Below, piece after piece: positions 1-11,729 of a DNA stretch of 64,000 nt (its first letter is position 1; each line of letters starts with the position of its first letter). The stretch is from Gastracanthus pulcherrimus. Lineage: Eukaryota > Arthropoda > Insecta > Hymenoptera > Pteromalidae. A program made the position numbers and the translations under genes. The stretch is taken from the NCBI GenBank assembly GCA_949152435.1, contig OX424573.1, positions 36,456,887 to 36,520,886 on the forward strand, read 5' to 3'. Under the pieces are notes generated by a model. It saw only the letters and a list, made by a program, of their open reading frames with translations, did no database searches and was not told the origin of the DNA.

Positions 1-254
1 GCTGAAACATTAAAAATCAGCGTTTTCCCTTATTTGCACGATAACTTTAAAATTTGTAATTAAAACAATATATACCTAATTCACCTGATAACGGTTGTCA
101 TATAGCGATTGAAGTTGGAAATGTAAAATTTTTAATTCATATTGTATACGCCTGTTCCTACTGCACGATGCTCCCTATACCTAGTATTTTTAACAGTTTT
201 CATTTTTTAGGAATTTACTGTTACTGTAAGAGACTAATATATAGTTATAATATA

Positions 255-898
255 GGGTACAGGCACTAGTAGTCGGTCATCTAAGGAGAAACTTGTATTC
301 AAGCTATTGCAAAAAATTCAGTAAAATCTTTGTTTATAAATTAGCAGTTCTATTACACTTTAAATGTATTCTAGTTTTTGATAAAATGTTTATTTTTGCT
401 TAAAATGTTTACAGGATTATTATAATATCTGTTTTAATAAAATATGACGAAAGCGCTAGTAGTCGGCCATCGGAATCTAGTATTCTAAAAACGTTGTTTA
501 TTCTTTTTAATAGTTCTATGATTTAAGTTTAGCTATAGAAGATTGAATAAATATTAAATGAATGAAATGAAATATTAATTAATCGTTATGATCATTACAA
601 TTAAAAGTGGCTTTGGACATGTGAAATCGACCAGGCCCGGCCAACAAATTAATTCGTCAAAAATTAAAAAAATTCCAGTAGTCGGTCACCTATAAGCACA
701 TATCGATAAAGATATATCGAAAAAAATTATTATTTAATGGTTCTTAAACTGTTTTAACGTCAGAATTAAATGTTTAAATGGCATAGATCATTAAAAAATT
801 ATTAATCTAGCGATATTTTGTCTACGGGTTTATTTTTTAAAAGAAAATAGCCAAAGTGGCCGACTACTAGGGGTGACCGACTACTAGTGCCTTTACCC
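255..898. mobile_element. MITE-like element with ~25 bp terminal inverted repeats and five copies of a terminal motif
   Basis: The left end reads GGGTACAGGCACTAGTAGTC and the right end is its inverted complement with one mismatch (GGGTAAAGGCACTAGTAGTC). The match continues through CGGTCA. Both ends are flanked by TA (253-254 and 899-900), as expected for the Tc1/mariner superfamily and many MITEs; because the surroundings are AT-rich, the TA duplication is plausible but not proven. The 644 bp interior is AT-rich with no meaningful open frame, so it is non-autonomous. The word AGTAGTCGG[T/C]CA recurs at about 269, 457 and 676 and inverted at about 859 and 875, so the end motif is repeated inside the element. 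The superfamily is an inference; the terminal repeats are seen directly. Confidence 0.8.
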
Positions 899-1098
899 TA
901 TATTAAATGTATAATTCGTGAAAGTGAAAAATAAAGTTACATTATTTGCGATAATCAAGAAGAATTCGAATCTTTGAGATGGCTGTAATTAAATATCATA
1001 TTTGGCGAGTTTACGGAGACGATATCGGCCACAGCTGATTGATTGGGAACTGAAAAAGGCTTAGTTAAGACTTTAAAATCTTCTCTTGGCAAAATTAT

Positions 1099-1185
<87 letters not shown>

Positions 1186-1336
1186 GTAAGTTTTCAATTT
1201 GTTATTAGGCGTCTAAGGCAGGGTCTATCTATACAGTCTTACTAACTAGTCCAGTTGACAGACCTGGGGTGCATAGGATATTTGTTAAGTTTATATTTAC
1301 TCCATTCCCGTCCGTTACACTATCTTTTGTGAATAT
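899..1336. other. AT-rich spacer with a long AT microsatellite
   Basis: This is AT-rich intervening DNA between two MITE-like elements. It holds an AT dinucleotide tract at about 1103-1184 and no plausible coding sequence. Confidence 0.6.
1103..1184. repeat. (AT)n microsatellite
   Basis: About 40 uninterrupted AT units. Tracts of this length are normally highly length-variable and their assembled length may be unreliable. Confidence 0.97.
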
Positions 1337-1338
1337 TA

Positions 1339-1925
1339 GGGGAGCGTACCCCAGTATGACCACCCATAGCTATTTTAGCTGTAACTTTTGTGTACCAAGG
1401 TAAAGATGAAAATTTCAAAATGGAATTAATTGTACGAATGGACCTTTTTGCTGTAGTAAATAAGTTGTAGCCAAAGTTAATAATCTGAATTAAGTATTAA
1501 TTAATAACGAAAGCTGAAGTTTTTGAGTTTTTGAAACAGTGTCTCCCAGTATGACCACCTAACAGTTTATATCAGAGTATTTTTGCTCTAAATGCTGAAA
1601 AATTATGCTTCAAAGATAGGTAAAAGTTATGAAATAGTATGTTTTTAAAATCTATTTTAATTTAAATTATATCATGTATTGTAAAATAATTAATAATTAG
1701 TAACCCTCGGGAAATAACTTTTGACACGGAAATTAAACGCGGCTTTTTCGTTATTCTCGCGAGAATCTTCGGGGTTGTGATTTAAAAATAAGAACCTCGG
1801 ATAATATTTAATAGAACTATAACATGCATCTAATCCAGCATATAAAGTACTGTCATCTAGCGGTATGAGCCCAGTAGCCATACGTCGTCATACTGGGAGG
1901 GGAGGCAGACTGGGAGACTTTCCCC
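1339..1925. mobile_element. MITE-like element with imperfect TIRs and a TA flank
   Basis: The left end GGGGAGCGTACCCCAGTATG pairs imperfectly with the inverted right end GGGGAAAGTCTCCCAGTCTG. A TA lies directly outside each end (1337-1338, 1926-1927). The word CCCAGTATGACCACC occurs near the left end (about 1350) and internally (about 1545). A related inverted word, CATACTGGGAGG, sits near the right end (about 1889). The 587 bp body has no transposase-like frame. The reiterated-terminal-motif layout is the same as in the element at 255-898, although the motif differs, so they may be related non-autonomous families. A Tc1/mariner-type origin is inferred from the TA only. Confidence 0.65.
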
Positions 1926-2168
1926 TATGGGATTTCGAAATTTTTCTTTTCTAATTTTCAAGATCAATGACCTACCCTAAAATTTTGCGTATTAATAGTA
2001 AACTATACTAGGTCAGTTTGTACGAATTCCAATGCATGCTCCGTTCTATCGTTTCATGCTACTGGAACTACCCGGATCGAGTAGAGACTGGGACACCAAT
2101 CTCACACTGACCTAAAGCTGCGTCTGCGATGCGTACAACAGGTAGCGCCAAGTGCCGCGTAGTGAGTA

Positions 2169-2171
<3 letters not shown>

Positions 2172-2233
<62 letters not shown>
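2172..2233. repeat. (AC)n microsatellite
   Basis: About 31 uninterrupted AC units inside a CpG-rich block. Confidence 0.97.
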
Positions 2234-2234
<1 letters not shown>

Positions 2235-2925
2235 GATTTGAAGAAGAAGCGCACAGAAAAAACCGTCGCACGCGTAAGTGCAGCAGGCGCCAACAGCAGC
2301 GGCAACAGCTGACAGATTGCGGGCCGCTCCAGTCACATCGCGCAACACATAATAATAAGGCTCGCGCCTTGCGCACACCGCGAGACATCATCACGGCACT
2401 TTTCCGGAGCGAGCAGCGCACGCGAGAGTGGCGTGTCCGCCTCCTCCTTAATGAGCCTCTACTCCTGAAAATAGCGTTTTGTCTCCGTATCGACGAGGAA
2501 ATCAGCTCTCGCCGATCTACTTTTTTCTCTGCACTCCGAGCAGCTCCGTGGGCCTCCGAGTGAAAAAAAGGCAGAAAAATGTTAGGAGGAGAGGAATGCG
2601 TGCCGTTGCGCGAGGGTCAAGTGCTCGGCCGCGGAGACTAATCAATGATTACGGCGCATAAAGAGCCGACGGCCAAAGCAGCGGGCGCTTCCCTCTGTAT
2701 GCGCGCTCGCGTATGTTACAAGCATACGGAGAGCAGTGGAAAAATGCGAGCGCGTAGCGCCCTGTAATTAGAAACATCCAAGCGAGGTAGACGAGGCAAA
2801 GGAGAAAAAGGAGGAGGAGGAGGCGGGCAAGTCGGAGCCACGTTGGCTCGAGGGAGGAATGACAGCGGTTTAAAAGGAAAGTAAGCGCCGAGGCGGGGCA
2901 TCTTCTTTTTCCGTCTCTCTGTGTA

Positions 2926-2949
2926 TCTCTCTCTCTCTCTCTCTCTCTC
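2926..2949. repeat. (TC)12 microsatellite
   Basis: Twelve TC units. On the minus strand this is a GAGAG array, the kind of sequence bound by GAGA-factor proteins in insects. Binding here is an inference. Confidence 0.9.
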
Positions 2950-3026
2950 GTTTTCATCTTTTTTAACGCACGCATCCTTCTATTTCTAACGCCTGCGCAC
3001 GCCCGTGCGCGATGTATATAGGTGTA

Positions 3027-3735
3027 GACTGGGGTAACGTGAGCTTTTTCAGTTTTTAAAATTTTTCGTGATTTTGAAAATCTATTGCCGGCACCATTTG
3101 ACGGTATATATATTGATAATCTCCAAATATGTGATAGAGAAAATTATTAATTAGTATATGCCTGTTTTTATAATTGTTACTGAGATAAAAAATATAGTAT
3201 ATTGTGTACCAAGGGTGTAAGGTGAAAAAAGTCACTTTTTCGCCCGTTGATCGGAAAACGGTCTTTTTAGTTCCGCTTTTTAGGTACGAAAATAGATCAC
3301 GTTTGCTAAGAGAACTTTGCTTCGCTATTTCCTATAATATATTCGTATAATACAACGGCTTGAAATTTCTGTGAATGATAATTAATACATTGAATTCTAT
3401 TGTTAAAAGTACATTCTTTTTAAAAATCTATTTATGATAAAGAAATCGTATTTTAAATCACAGATAAAATTTTAAAAATACTCACTCAACCCTCCGTATA
3501 AAAAGTTTAAAGGTTTAGATTTTTTTGGACTCAAATACATTACTTAATTTTCGTACTGATAACTTTTTTATTGAAACTGCATGTAGGTAAAACTCATTCA
3601 GTTAAATATGCAACATTCATAAATTTGACACTAATTAGATTTCTTCTGGTTAGAAAGAATGATAAACGTTCTCAATTCTTTTATAAAATTATTTTCACTA
3701 TTTTTGTTTTATGAGATAATTGATTTGCCCCAGTT
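3027..3735. mobile_element. Possible degenerate TIR element with ACTGGGG ends
   Basis: GACTGGGGTAACG at about 3029 faces an inverted AACTGGGGCAAAT (plus strand ATTTGCCCCAGTT) at about 3723-3735. The roughly 700 bp between them is AT-rich and non-coding. The interior contains TTGTGTACCAAGG, which also occurs inside the element at 1339-1925. The end match is short (about 10 of 11 bases) and no target duplication is clear. A similar sequence, GAGACTGGGGCAAGATGAGA, occurs at about 15228 without a partner. Confidence 0.3.
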
Positions 3736-3830
3736 TTCTTTCCTGTTTCGCGGGTATCTTTACTAAAAAATTCACCTCCGGTTAATAATAATTCTTATGC
3801 TATCGACTTACATATTAGCATCTCACCCAA

Positions 3831-4440
3831 ATTCAATCACCATATCTTAAATAAAGCAACAAACCATCCGAATTCATGAAAAACCGTAGTCTTTTAAAAT
3901 CAAAACCCGTTTCGAGGTCCACTTTGCCCCTGCCTCCCCTGTACATTTTTGTTTCTCTCTGTACCCCACGTAGAAGCAGCGCAGAAGAAGACGAGGCGGA
4001 GGCGGAGAATGTGTGTAAACGCGGCATCTGGTTGAGGGCTTGGCCCCAAAATTTCTTGGAGCGCACCATGTGTTGCGCGCCCGCACTGGCTTTACTAGAG
4101 GAGAGAGCGAGAGAGATAAAGAGATAGATACGACAAGAGCTACAGACTAGACAAGGGTAAAGGGAGACCGCACGACGAGGAGAGTTTTGTGTGTGTATGT
4201 GTGTAGTTTTTTATGGGTGGGGTATACGGGAAGGTGGTGGAAAGGGAAGAGAAAACTGCGTTAACGAGGACCGCAAGGTCTCGAGAGCAATACACGGCGG
4301 TGGATTGCCTAGCAGTTGTTTGACTCCTTGGCGTTATTGTAGACTTTTTCCGAACTCGTTGAGAGATTCTCGCTCGAGTCTTATCAGCTCCGTCTGCAGA
4401 GATCCTCGACTACTGCGTGTGATTTTTTTTATTGTTATGT
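3831..4440. other. Mixed, moderately GC-rich block, no gene recognised
   Basis: Moderate GC with purine-rich runs and several overlapping short frames on both strands. None matches a known domain. Confidence 0.35.
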
Positions 4441-5330
4441 TCGGCGTCGTAAAAAAACTATTTTCTTAGCGATTCTTTTGTGTTTTAATTGACCATTCTC
4501 ATAAAAGTATTGTTATATGGGATTTAAATTAGAAATAGTAGTTCATTATGAAATTACAATGTTCTGATTTTAGTTTTTAATATTATAAATATCAACCCTT
4601 TTTCGAGACTTTTTAAAGGGACACAATTTTAATTTGACAATCAATCTGAACACAAAATGCTTCTTGAGCTTTGGTTTTTGTCGCAGGATTAAGAAATCAT
4701 AAGTAATAGACGTTGGTTGATCAATTATTTGTAAGTCATAGAGAGGTCTTTTAATTAAAATTATAATAACTATTCTTGCATAAAAATGAAAATTTGTATA
4801 AAGTATACAACATGTAAGAAACATTTAGGTACGTGTATTTCTTTTTATACAATAAGAAGTTGTTTTGAATTTTAATTCGGAAACCGCTGTGTAACTTTCA
4901 AAGAACATTTTGTATTTTTATTGTTGTTAGTAACAATATTAAGAATAATTAGAACAAATAATCAAAATTAATTAACATTGTGAAAAATATATATTACTGT
5001 ATAGTATATTTTCCTAATAATTTTATTTTAAAGAATTAATTTTAGAAGTAATATTCTAAAATTTGACGACTAATCTCTGAAAAACGTAATGCAATTTAAA
5101 CTTACCTCGATTATTTAGCAAATTAAATGTATCCTCAGCAATAAACTTTTATTATTCGCAAATTGATGGAGTTAAACCTGTCATAATTTAGTTCATCATG
5201 CTTTTTAATATGGCTTTGAATCCAAAATAACAGTGTGGTATTTGAGAGTTGATAACCGTTTCCCTGTATCTGAACAAAAATAATTGCATCTGCATGCCAG
5301 GCCAAAACTATTTTCGTGTCAGGGATTTAC
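4441..5330. other. AT-rich spacer, nothing recognisable
   Basis: AT-rich, with stop codons dense in all frames and no long repeat or inverted repeat seen. Confidence 0.5.
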
Positions 5331-5620
5331 AAAGAAACGGTAAAAGAAACTCAAAGTCGCGCGGCGGAGAGGAAGTGCATCAGCAGAAGATCCCGGTATA
5401 GTAACATACGAGATCCGTCGCGTGGGAATAATAATGGTTATTGACCCGTCGCCCGGCGCACATAAGCTCTCGCTCGCTAGCTAGCGCGCGCGTAATTTAA
5501 CTTTCTAATGCTGAAGCTCCGTATTTATTACGCGATATTTTTCACGGGCTTCCTTAAGTATTTTTTTCTCGCGTTGATTTATCAGCGGACGCGCGCAGCG
5601 TGCCTTCGAAGGCCACCACG
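5331..5620. other. Short CpG-rich block, candidate regulatory module
   Basis: A CpG-rich island in AT-rich DNA. It includes the palindrome GCTAGCTAGC, an adjacent CG alternation, and TATTTATTACGCG, which resembles posterior-Hox/Caudal-type sites (TTTATTACG). There is no open frame of note. The regulatory role is inferred from composition and motifs. Confidence 0.35.
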
Positions 5621-6960
5621 CAGGATGAATTTGTAATGTGGAAAAGCGAGAGTATAATATATAATAACGAGCATGTACAGTCGTACAGCTTCTTTTTTTT
5701 TTCTTTTTTCCTAGGCTCGATTTATATTGGAATGGTTTATCGGTTAATTCTTTTTGTTGAGTTTTTTTTTGTTTCTGTAGCGTTTGTTGGTTTCTTGTAA
5801 CGTTTAATATTGAAGGTTTGGGAGGTCAGTCGTTATAAATTACGAGAACTAATTAGATATTGGATTATCGGTTGGGTTTTGCGTGTACATATGGTTCGGT
5901 TGATTTTAAAATATTATTAAAATATTGCAGACATTCCATTTTTTTCGCTTCTAATAAGTTACTCGCCGTTTTTCTCTTTTTCGCCAATAATAATATGCGA
6001 AGTATAAAACTAGGTATATTTTTTGTATGAAAAATCTTATTAGGAACTATGTAATTATCAACCAAAATAATGATTAACGTTGAAATGTTAAGTTATAGTA
6101 GATCCTATTTCATGAGAATTGATATTTTAAGACAAATTTTTCGGAGTCATAATATTTACGAAATTACATCGATATTTCATTATCTGACCAAGTAGTAAAA
6201 TTGCTTACAGCTTTTCCCGTAATTAAAACCTAAAAGAGAAAAGAAAAATCTCTATATCAATAAAGATTTTCTACTGCTTAGAGAAAACTTGATTAATCGG
6301 TTTTAATTAATCACATTCTCAAACCAAAAATACTCGAGACACTCAAATGGTTCTTTCCTCATGCTTAAAACGTACAAAAAAGAGGCCAGGATATCGAGTA
6401 AGTATACATTATACTTATATAAGTCTATAAGTATGCATCTAAACACAATTCCACTGCTCTCAAAAAGTGATCTTTTTATACGCCAAGAGGAATCGTTTGT
6501 TCGTAAAGGGAATTTGAGTTTAACCCCCTCAAGGAATTTAATATTATATTGTAAAAAATAAATCCTTAAACTACAATTCAACCTTTTGTAGCTGCATAAT
6601 AATGGAATCCAAGTTGGAATTAAAAGGAGCATTTAGGCGAACCTCTGCCTATTTTTGCGATTTTCATAAATTTATAATTATACTATATATTATTTTCTTT
6701 TAAAACAAAAGAATTGCCTTCTACTAGACAGTTACAAGCAATTTGGTCACAGATTAAGGAAAAAATAAAAGGACTACTATATTTTAATTATAGCTAGTAT
6801 TTACTATATAAAGACAATAAAATTTTACAGTACATGCATAATAAATTTTACTGTAATATTTAATTTAATAACAAACTTCTACTAAAAACTATCTACATTT
6901 TTTGGGTTTCGGCAGTCTGCAACCAAATTACTATATACTTCTTGGGAAAAATTCGGAAGT
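5621..6960. other. AT-rich spacer, nothing recognisable
   Basis: AT-rich with T-runs near 5690. Short frames only, with no recognisable product. Confidence 0.5.
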
Positions 6961-7540
6961 CATTTCCTCCTAAAATTTACTGTACAATCTCTCTCCGTCC
7001 ATAAAAAGTGACGCGTAAATACCTCGCGTCGCTATTTTTACGAGGACTTCTCCCTCGCGGCTCTGCGCGCAAATCTGCCCTTGCGCCTATATACACGCGC
7101 GCACTATATCCGCAATTGGCTAATTACGCGGGGGGCGGTGCGCGCGGCATCGGGGCAGCGCCGAATAATTCAGCTGGACTAATTGCCATCGGGAGGGAGG
7201 CGTGCGCGCATATCCTCCTCTCTCCTTTAATGAGCAATGAAAAGTCATCGGGCCGCGCGGCATTGAAAGCCGCGCCAGCGTCGACAACACGAACAAAGGA
7301 GGGATTGATCAAATAGGAGAGAAGAATCGGTCGTTACGGTAATTTATATTATACCGAGCGAGCGAGCGAGCGCTATAGGCTACTGCGGCAAGCAGCCACA
7401 GCGCGAGGGCTACTGATTTATGCAACGCTCTCTCTCTCGCGCGCGCGCTCGCACACGTACACTCGGCAAACACGCTCACACGCAAATCAATGCACTGCAC
7501 ACGCTGCACTGCACGCGCACGCATAAATCTATATAGGATT
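6961..7540. promoter_or_regulatory. CpG-rich block with homeodomain and HMG-box-like sites; candidate enhancer
   Basis: Abrupt CpG-rich composition. Motifs seen are GGCTAATTACGCG and GGACTAATTGCC (homeodomain cores), GAACAAAGGA at about 7291 (HMG-box/Sox-TCF type) and CTTTAATGAGC. Overlapping frames occur on opposite strands and share no codon-like pattern. The density of TAAT cores in otherwise GC-rich DNA is typical of insect developmental enhancers, but this is inference. The right part (7360-7510) is rich in CG and AC alternation. Confidence 0.35.
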
Positions 7541-8028
7541 TATTTGAGTATGTGTGGAATAGATGGATACGCGTTTGTCGACTTATATACAAATGAGCAA
7601 ATTTGAAGAAAATTTCTTTTTTGTACGAGAACATGAACAAATAAGTGAGGGTTTGTACGGTGTACATCTGTGAGACCAGGTTTTTTCGATACTTTTAGTT
7701 ACTTTACGTTTTTTTGTACTATATCAAGCATGGAAAAAAATAGTGAACAAAATCTATCTAGGTATGGGCAAGCTTATTTTACGGCCAAATTACCATTTTG
7801 GAATTATTGATTAAAACTGGTGATTATTGATATAGTAATTTGGCTTCTAAGGGTGAAAAAAAATTTTATGTAGAAGAACATAATATGAATACAGCTGTAA
7901 TTTTAAATTTATTTCGAATAAGAATATTATTTACTATAATTTTTATGTGGATCACTCAACTTTAATATCGCTCTAAAGCGTTGCTATGATCAATTTCATG
8001 TTTTTCTTTTGTAAAATGATATTTAAAT
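7541..8028. other. AT-rich spacer
   Basis: AT-rich, with no coding or repeat structure recognised. Confidence 0.5.
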
Positions 8029-8032
8029 TTAA

Positions 8033-8259
8033 CCCCTTGAGTGCTGGAAATAGATTATAAAAGCATGCTGTGTTTAATCCTGATTATATTATTCGTTCCC
8101 AGCTAAAAATACAACAGGAAAACGATGTATTTTGGGAAGTTCTAAAACTTTTGTTGTAGATATTTTGATTGAAAATCTAATCTGTTGAAGTTACCCGTGA
8201 TATAAAATACTAAAAAGCCTACAATTGCAAAGATTCTTTGCCATCGGGGTCTCAAGGGG
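8033..8259. mobile_element. piggyBac-type MITE with TTAA target duplication
   Basis: TTAA (8029-8032) is followed by CCCCTTGAG. The right end is CTCAAGGGG followed by TTAA (8260-8263), so the ends are exact 9 bp inverted repeats flanked by the TTAA duplication characteristic of piggyBac transposases. The 227 bp interior is AT-rich and lacks a frame for transposase, so the element is a non-autonomous MITE. The TTAA plus CCC[C/T]TTGAG start is the usual piggyBac MITE signature. The terminal repeat is short, which is normal for this superfamily. Confidence 0.75.
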
Positions 8260-8561
8260 TTAAAAAGATAAATTTTCTTTTAAGTAGACAATACAGAAGC
8301 ACGTTTTCAGTTTAGTTTTCATTAATCTAGTTTCACTTTGATTGCTATTGAATCTTTATTATCCTAACTAAATTGTTTATTAATATTTACATTATTATTA
8401 TGCAAAACATTTCATTTTTAAGCTAATGTTAATCGGCGAATAGGTGTAGGAAGAGTGTCATTCTATAAGTCTAGCGTTATCCACAAATAATCGCCACCCA
8501 TACATTTACCTAAGTATATGCACAATCTAATCGGTGTAATTTTTAAATTATTAATTATAGC

Positions 8562-8657
8562 TTCAATCTAAACAATTTCTAAACAGAATAAATAAATCAA
8601 AGAGTCAATTCAATCTAAACAATTCCTAAACAGAATAAATAAATCAAAGAGTCAATT
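8562..8657. repeat. 47 bp tandem duplication
   Basis: A 47 bp unit beginning TTCAATCTAAACAATT is repeated head to tail (8562-8608 and 8609-8655) with a single T/C difference, so it is recent. Confidence 0.93.
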
Positions 8658-8659
8658 CA

Positions 8660-8928
8660 TAAAAACTTGCTACCTTCTACAAATATTTCATCAAAATAAA
8701 CCAAAAATTCCGGCATTTTGTAAAATTGGTTTTTGCGCGCGAGTAAATCGAAGAGTCTTGCTCACCGTACATTTTGAGGTGCCTATTGCTGTCTCGACAT
8801 GCGCTTAGTGCATACAGTCACTGACAAAAGGTCATTTGTTTTCGCGTAATTTTCTGATTTGACCATGACCAAAAATGATTTTGCATTTTTTAAACAAATG
8901 TTTGATAAGATACAATAGCCCTCGTACA
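8660..8928. other. AT-rich spacer
   Basis: No gene or repeat recognised. Confidence 0.4.
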
Positions 8929-9026
8929 AATCAATCTCATTCATTGCCATTAATCAGGCATTAATAGATATAAATGACCATAAATGATCGATTACTGGAT
9001 TAGAATCAGATTGGCTTCTACAAGGG
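8929..9026. mobile_element. 98 bp palindromic MITE relic
   Basis: The left end CCCTCGTACAAATCAATCT pairs with the inverted right end CCCTTGTAGAAGCCAATCT (15 of 19). Weaker complementarity continues inward. The element is too short to code for anything. No clear target duplication was found, so the superfamily is unknown. Confidence 0.5.
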
Positions 9027-10258
9027 AGCCCCTGACATACATCATGACATCATACGCTTCAAAAATAAATCTGGGACTCGAGACTGGGTAGGATAATTTA
9101 CTTAAAAATGTAAATTTTCTATTACTTAGTTTATCTTATTGATATATTATTTCCTTTATAATGAAACAGTTTTTCTTATTGACACCAAAATTAATTCTTC
9201 TAGATGTAATTTATGAACAATAGAAGATGGAGACGGAAAAAGCATGTATTGCGAGAAATCATCGAATTAAAAAATTGAAATTTCTTGAATTTTTATGCAT
9301 TTTTTGTCATTATATTCAATTTTTCATAATTTTAAAACATACTAATATTTGTATACGTAACAAAGCTTGAATTAAAGCTCTTTACATCTACATTTACAGC
9401 TAGGGTTAATTTTTAGATACTATAGAAAGTACCTTACAAAGCCTCATCAAGATTAGTAATCCAGAACCTGAGTGCTATTCTTATTAGCTAATTTTTATTT
9501 TCAATTTTATATATGCGTAAAATTTTTATCAATGGGTACCAAAAGTTTTTGGCATTTATTAGGAATAGCTCTAGAAGCACCGTTGTAGATGGGAAAAAAA
9601 CCTTTTTTCATATATAAAAATCCGTTTTATTGTAATATCATAATTAAAAAAAATGATTTTTTATACAATCACAACGTTTTGAGTGTCTCGTATATTCTTC
9701 ATCAGGTTCGATTAAAAACTCTATAATATATTCTTAAATTATATTTCTTCACCACAACATAGTCTTTATAAAGTTCTTAAATAATGTTTCTTAACAACGA
9801 TATACTTATCAAGGTACCCTCCTGAGATCCTTGATAGTATTCGCGGAACATGCATTTTCCCACCACAAACACTATTAGTACAAAAACATAGCACAAAGCA
9901 CTAAAAACTATCAAAGCACTGATACAAATATCTTTCCATGGAGTAAGGAATTTTATAATTTAAATGTTTATATTAAAACTAGTAAGTAAAATAATAAATG
10001 GTAAACAAAACATGCATTTATAGTAAAAAGAATATTTCAGGTAGTATACCTGGTAGAAAATTATTTAGTTTTATTGAGGCTCTCAAGTATTTCCCATGGA
10101 AAACTAGATAGATCTGCATAATTTTCGATTATATACCACAAGACATATTAGTATCTTTTTCTAAATGAATTATCGTGCTCTAGTCTACTTGTGAGTTATT
10201 TAAAAATGTATATACATCGATTATTAATAAATAGAACATACTCATACACCTACAAACA
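9027..10258. other. AT-rich spacer
   Basis: AT-rich and non-coding. It contains a short minus-strand signature at 9671-9707 that recalls Penelope-like elements (see findings). Nothing else recognisable. Confidence 0.45.
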
Positions 10259-10286
10259 TGCACACACACGCACACACGCACGTACG

Positions 10287-10371
<85 letters not shown>
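10259..10371. repeat. Compound (AC)n-(AT)n microsatellite
   Basis: Imperfect AC/ACGC repeats (10259-10298) run directly into about 36 AT units (10299-10371). Confidence 0.95.
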
Positions 10372-10375
<4 letters not shown>

Positions 10376-10834
10376 GACTCGCAACGTGGTTTCATGCTCG
10401 TAAAAAGTATCAGCTAACGATTTAACGGCCTGCACGTAGGTGCACCCGCGTAGATTATCCTGGCGCTCTGAACGAGTAACCATTGTACGCCTCTGTATAT
10501 TTACACTGAGCCGTGCGAGAGTATAGAGATCCGATAAAATCCAATGCAAGCTCGCGCGCGGTCGCGAGATTCGCCTAAATGGCCTGCTTGCACTATACCA
10601 CTACAAATACGCACATTGACACGCGAGTACGCGCCAACACTGTTTTATATACTATATAGGTATATATAGTTGCGATCGCGAGCGGACGAGGATTAGGGAA
10701 TTAGCGTAGATACCGCCAAGTGCGTATTACATACAGTGCACAGTTTGCGCGGGTATGCAGATACATACATGCCTATATAATGTACCCGAGGGGCAAAACA
10801 AGTGGCAGGGGCGTTAAAAGGGCGACAGGAGTGC

Positions 10835-10893
<59 letters not shown>

Positions 10894-11110
10894 AGAGTAT
10901 TAATGCGTGGGGGTATTCGTGGCTCGAGAAATGATTTAGTATAAGGGCAGTAAATCCGTGATAGGATGTCATGCGCTCGTCGAATGAATGTATCCGGGCG
11001 GTGTGGCCAGTGCAGTGTGTAGTAACGTGCAGCAGCAGCATCGAGTGGCATCTGAACGCACCGAGGCTGTATTATATACAGGTTTGTAAGTGAGACCGGA
11101 TTATCGGAGT
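10376..11110. other. CpG-rich block with a long GA tract; candidate regulatory region
   Basis: CpG-rich DNA around a 54 bp GA array. Frames open on both strands run through the GA/TC tract and are artefacts. Several TATATAGG-like words occur near 10650, but no transcript structure can be shown. Confidence 0.35.
10838..10891. repeat. (GA)27 microsatellite
   Basis: An uninterrupted GA array in a CpG-rich block; possible GAGA-factor target by analogy with Drosophila. Confidence 0.97.
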
Positions 11111-11729
11111 GAGCGTGGAAAAATTCTGTGGGGTCCTACGATTCGTATACAGTTTCAGAAATTTAAGTGGGTCAAAGGGAAATGAAATTCAATGATATTT
11201 GTGTAAGAAAAGGAAGATTTGTGGGATATTTTATATTTTGACTTAATTCATTCTTTATGACATTTTGATAATACTTTAAGTAATCTAGACTCTAGACGAG
11301 ATGACAGTTATTAAGTAGGGAAATGCTACGTTTATCCAAATTCTATATTTAGCCTATTCGTATAAATCTGTTGTTATACATTCCATTTTTATGCATAATT
11401 ATGCTAACTCAAGAAGATAGAGTAAATTATGTAATATAGTAACAATTTTACACTTTCTTCAAATTTTCAGTGTATTTTTTTGTTCATTATTAGAAATGTA
11501 AAAAAACCGCTGCTAACTGCTTTAGCAGAATGCTATCTCAAAGAGATTAGATACATAATTATTTATTGAATATTTACTCTGAAAAAATTAATAAATTGGA
11601 CATTATATGTACATATATAAAACGTATCTAAAGTATGAAATAAAGAAAATCAATTTTTACAAATTTAAAATCGCATTTCATTAACAAAAAGACTTTAGAG
11701 AAATCATCTAAAATTTTTTGAACGATTTG
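11111..11729. other. AT-rich spacer
   Basis: No gene or repeat recognised. Confidence 0.45.

Larger units (their letters stand above)
2101..3020. other. CpG-rich, stop-poor block with CA and TC tracts; candidate regulatory region
   Basis: GC content and CpG frequency rise sharply relative to both flanks. Frames are open on both strands at once, including ones that read straight through the CA tract, which indicates composition rather than coding. It contains a CA tract (2172-2233) and a TC tract (2926-2949). No recognisable protein is encoded. It could be a promoter, an enhancer or an untranslated exon; the sequence alone cannot decide. Confidence 0.4.

Noticed and set aside
2172..2233. Telomeric, centromeric or CRISPR-like arrays
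   Set aside because: All simple arrays here are ordinary dinucleotide or trinucleotide microsatellites. No TTAGG-type telomere repeats and no spacer-separated repeats were seen.
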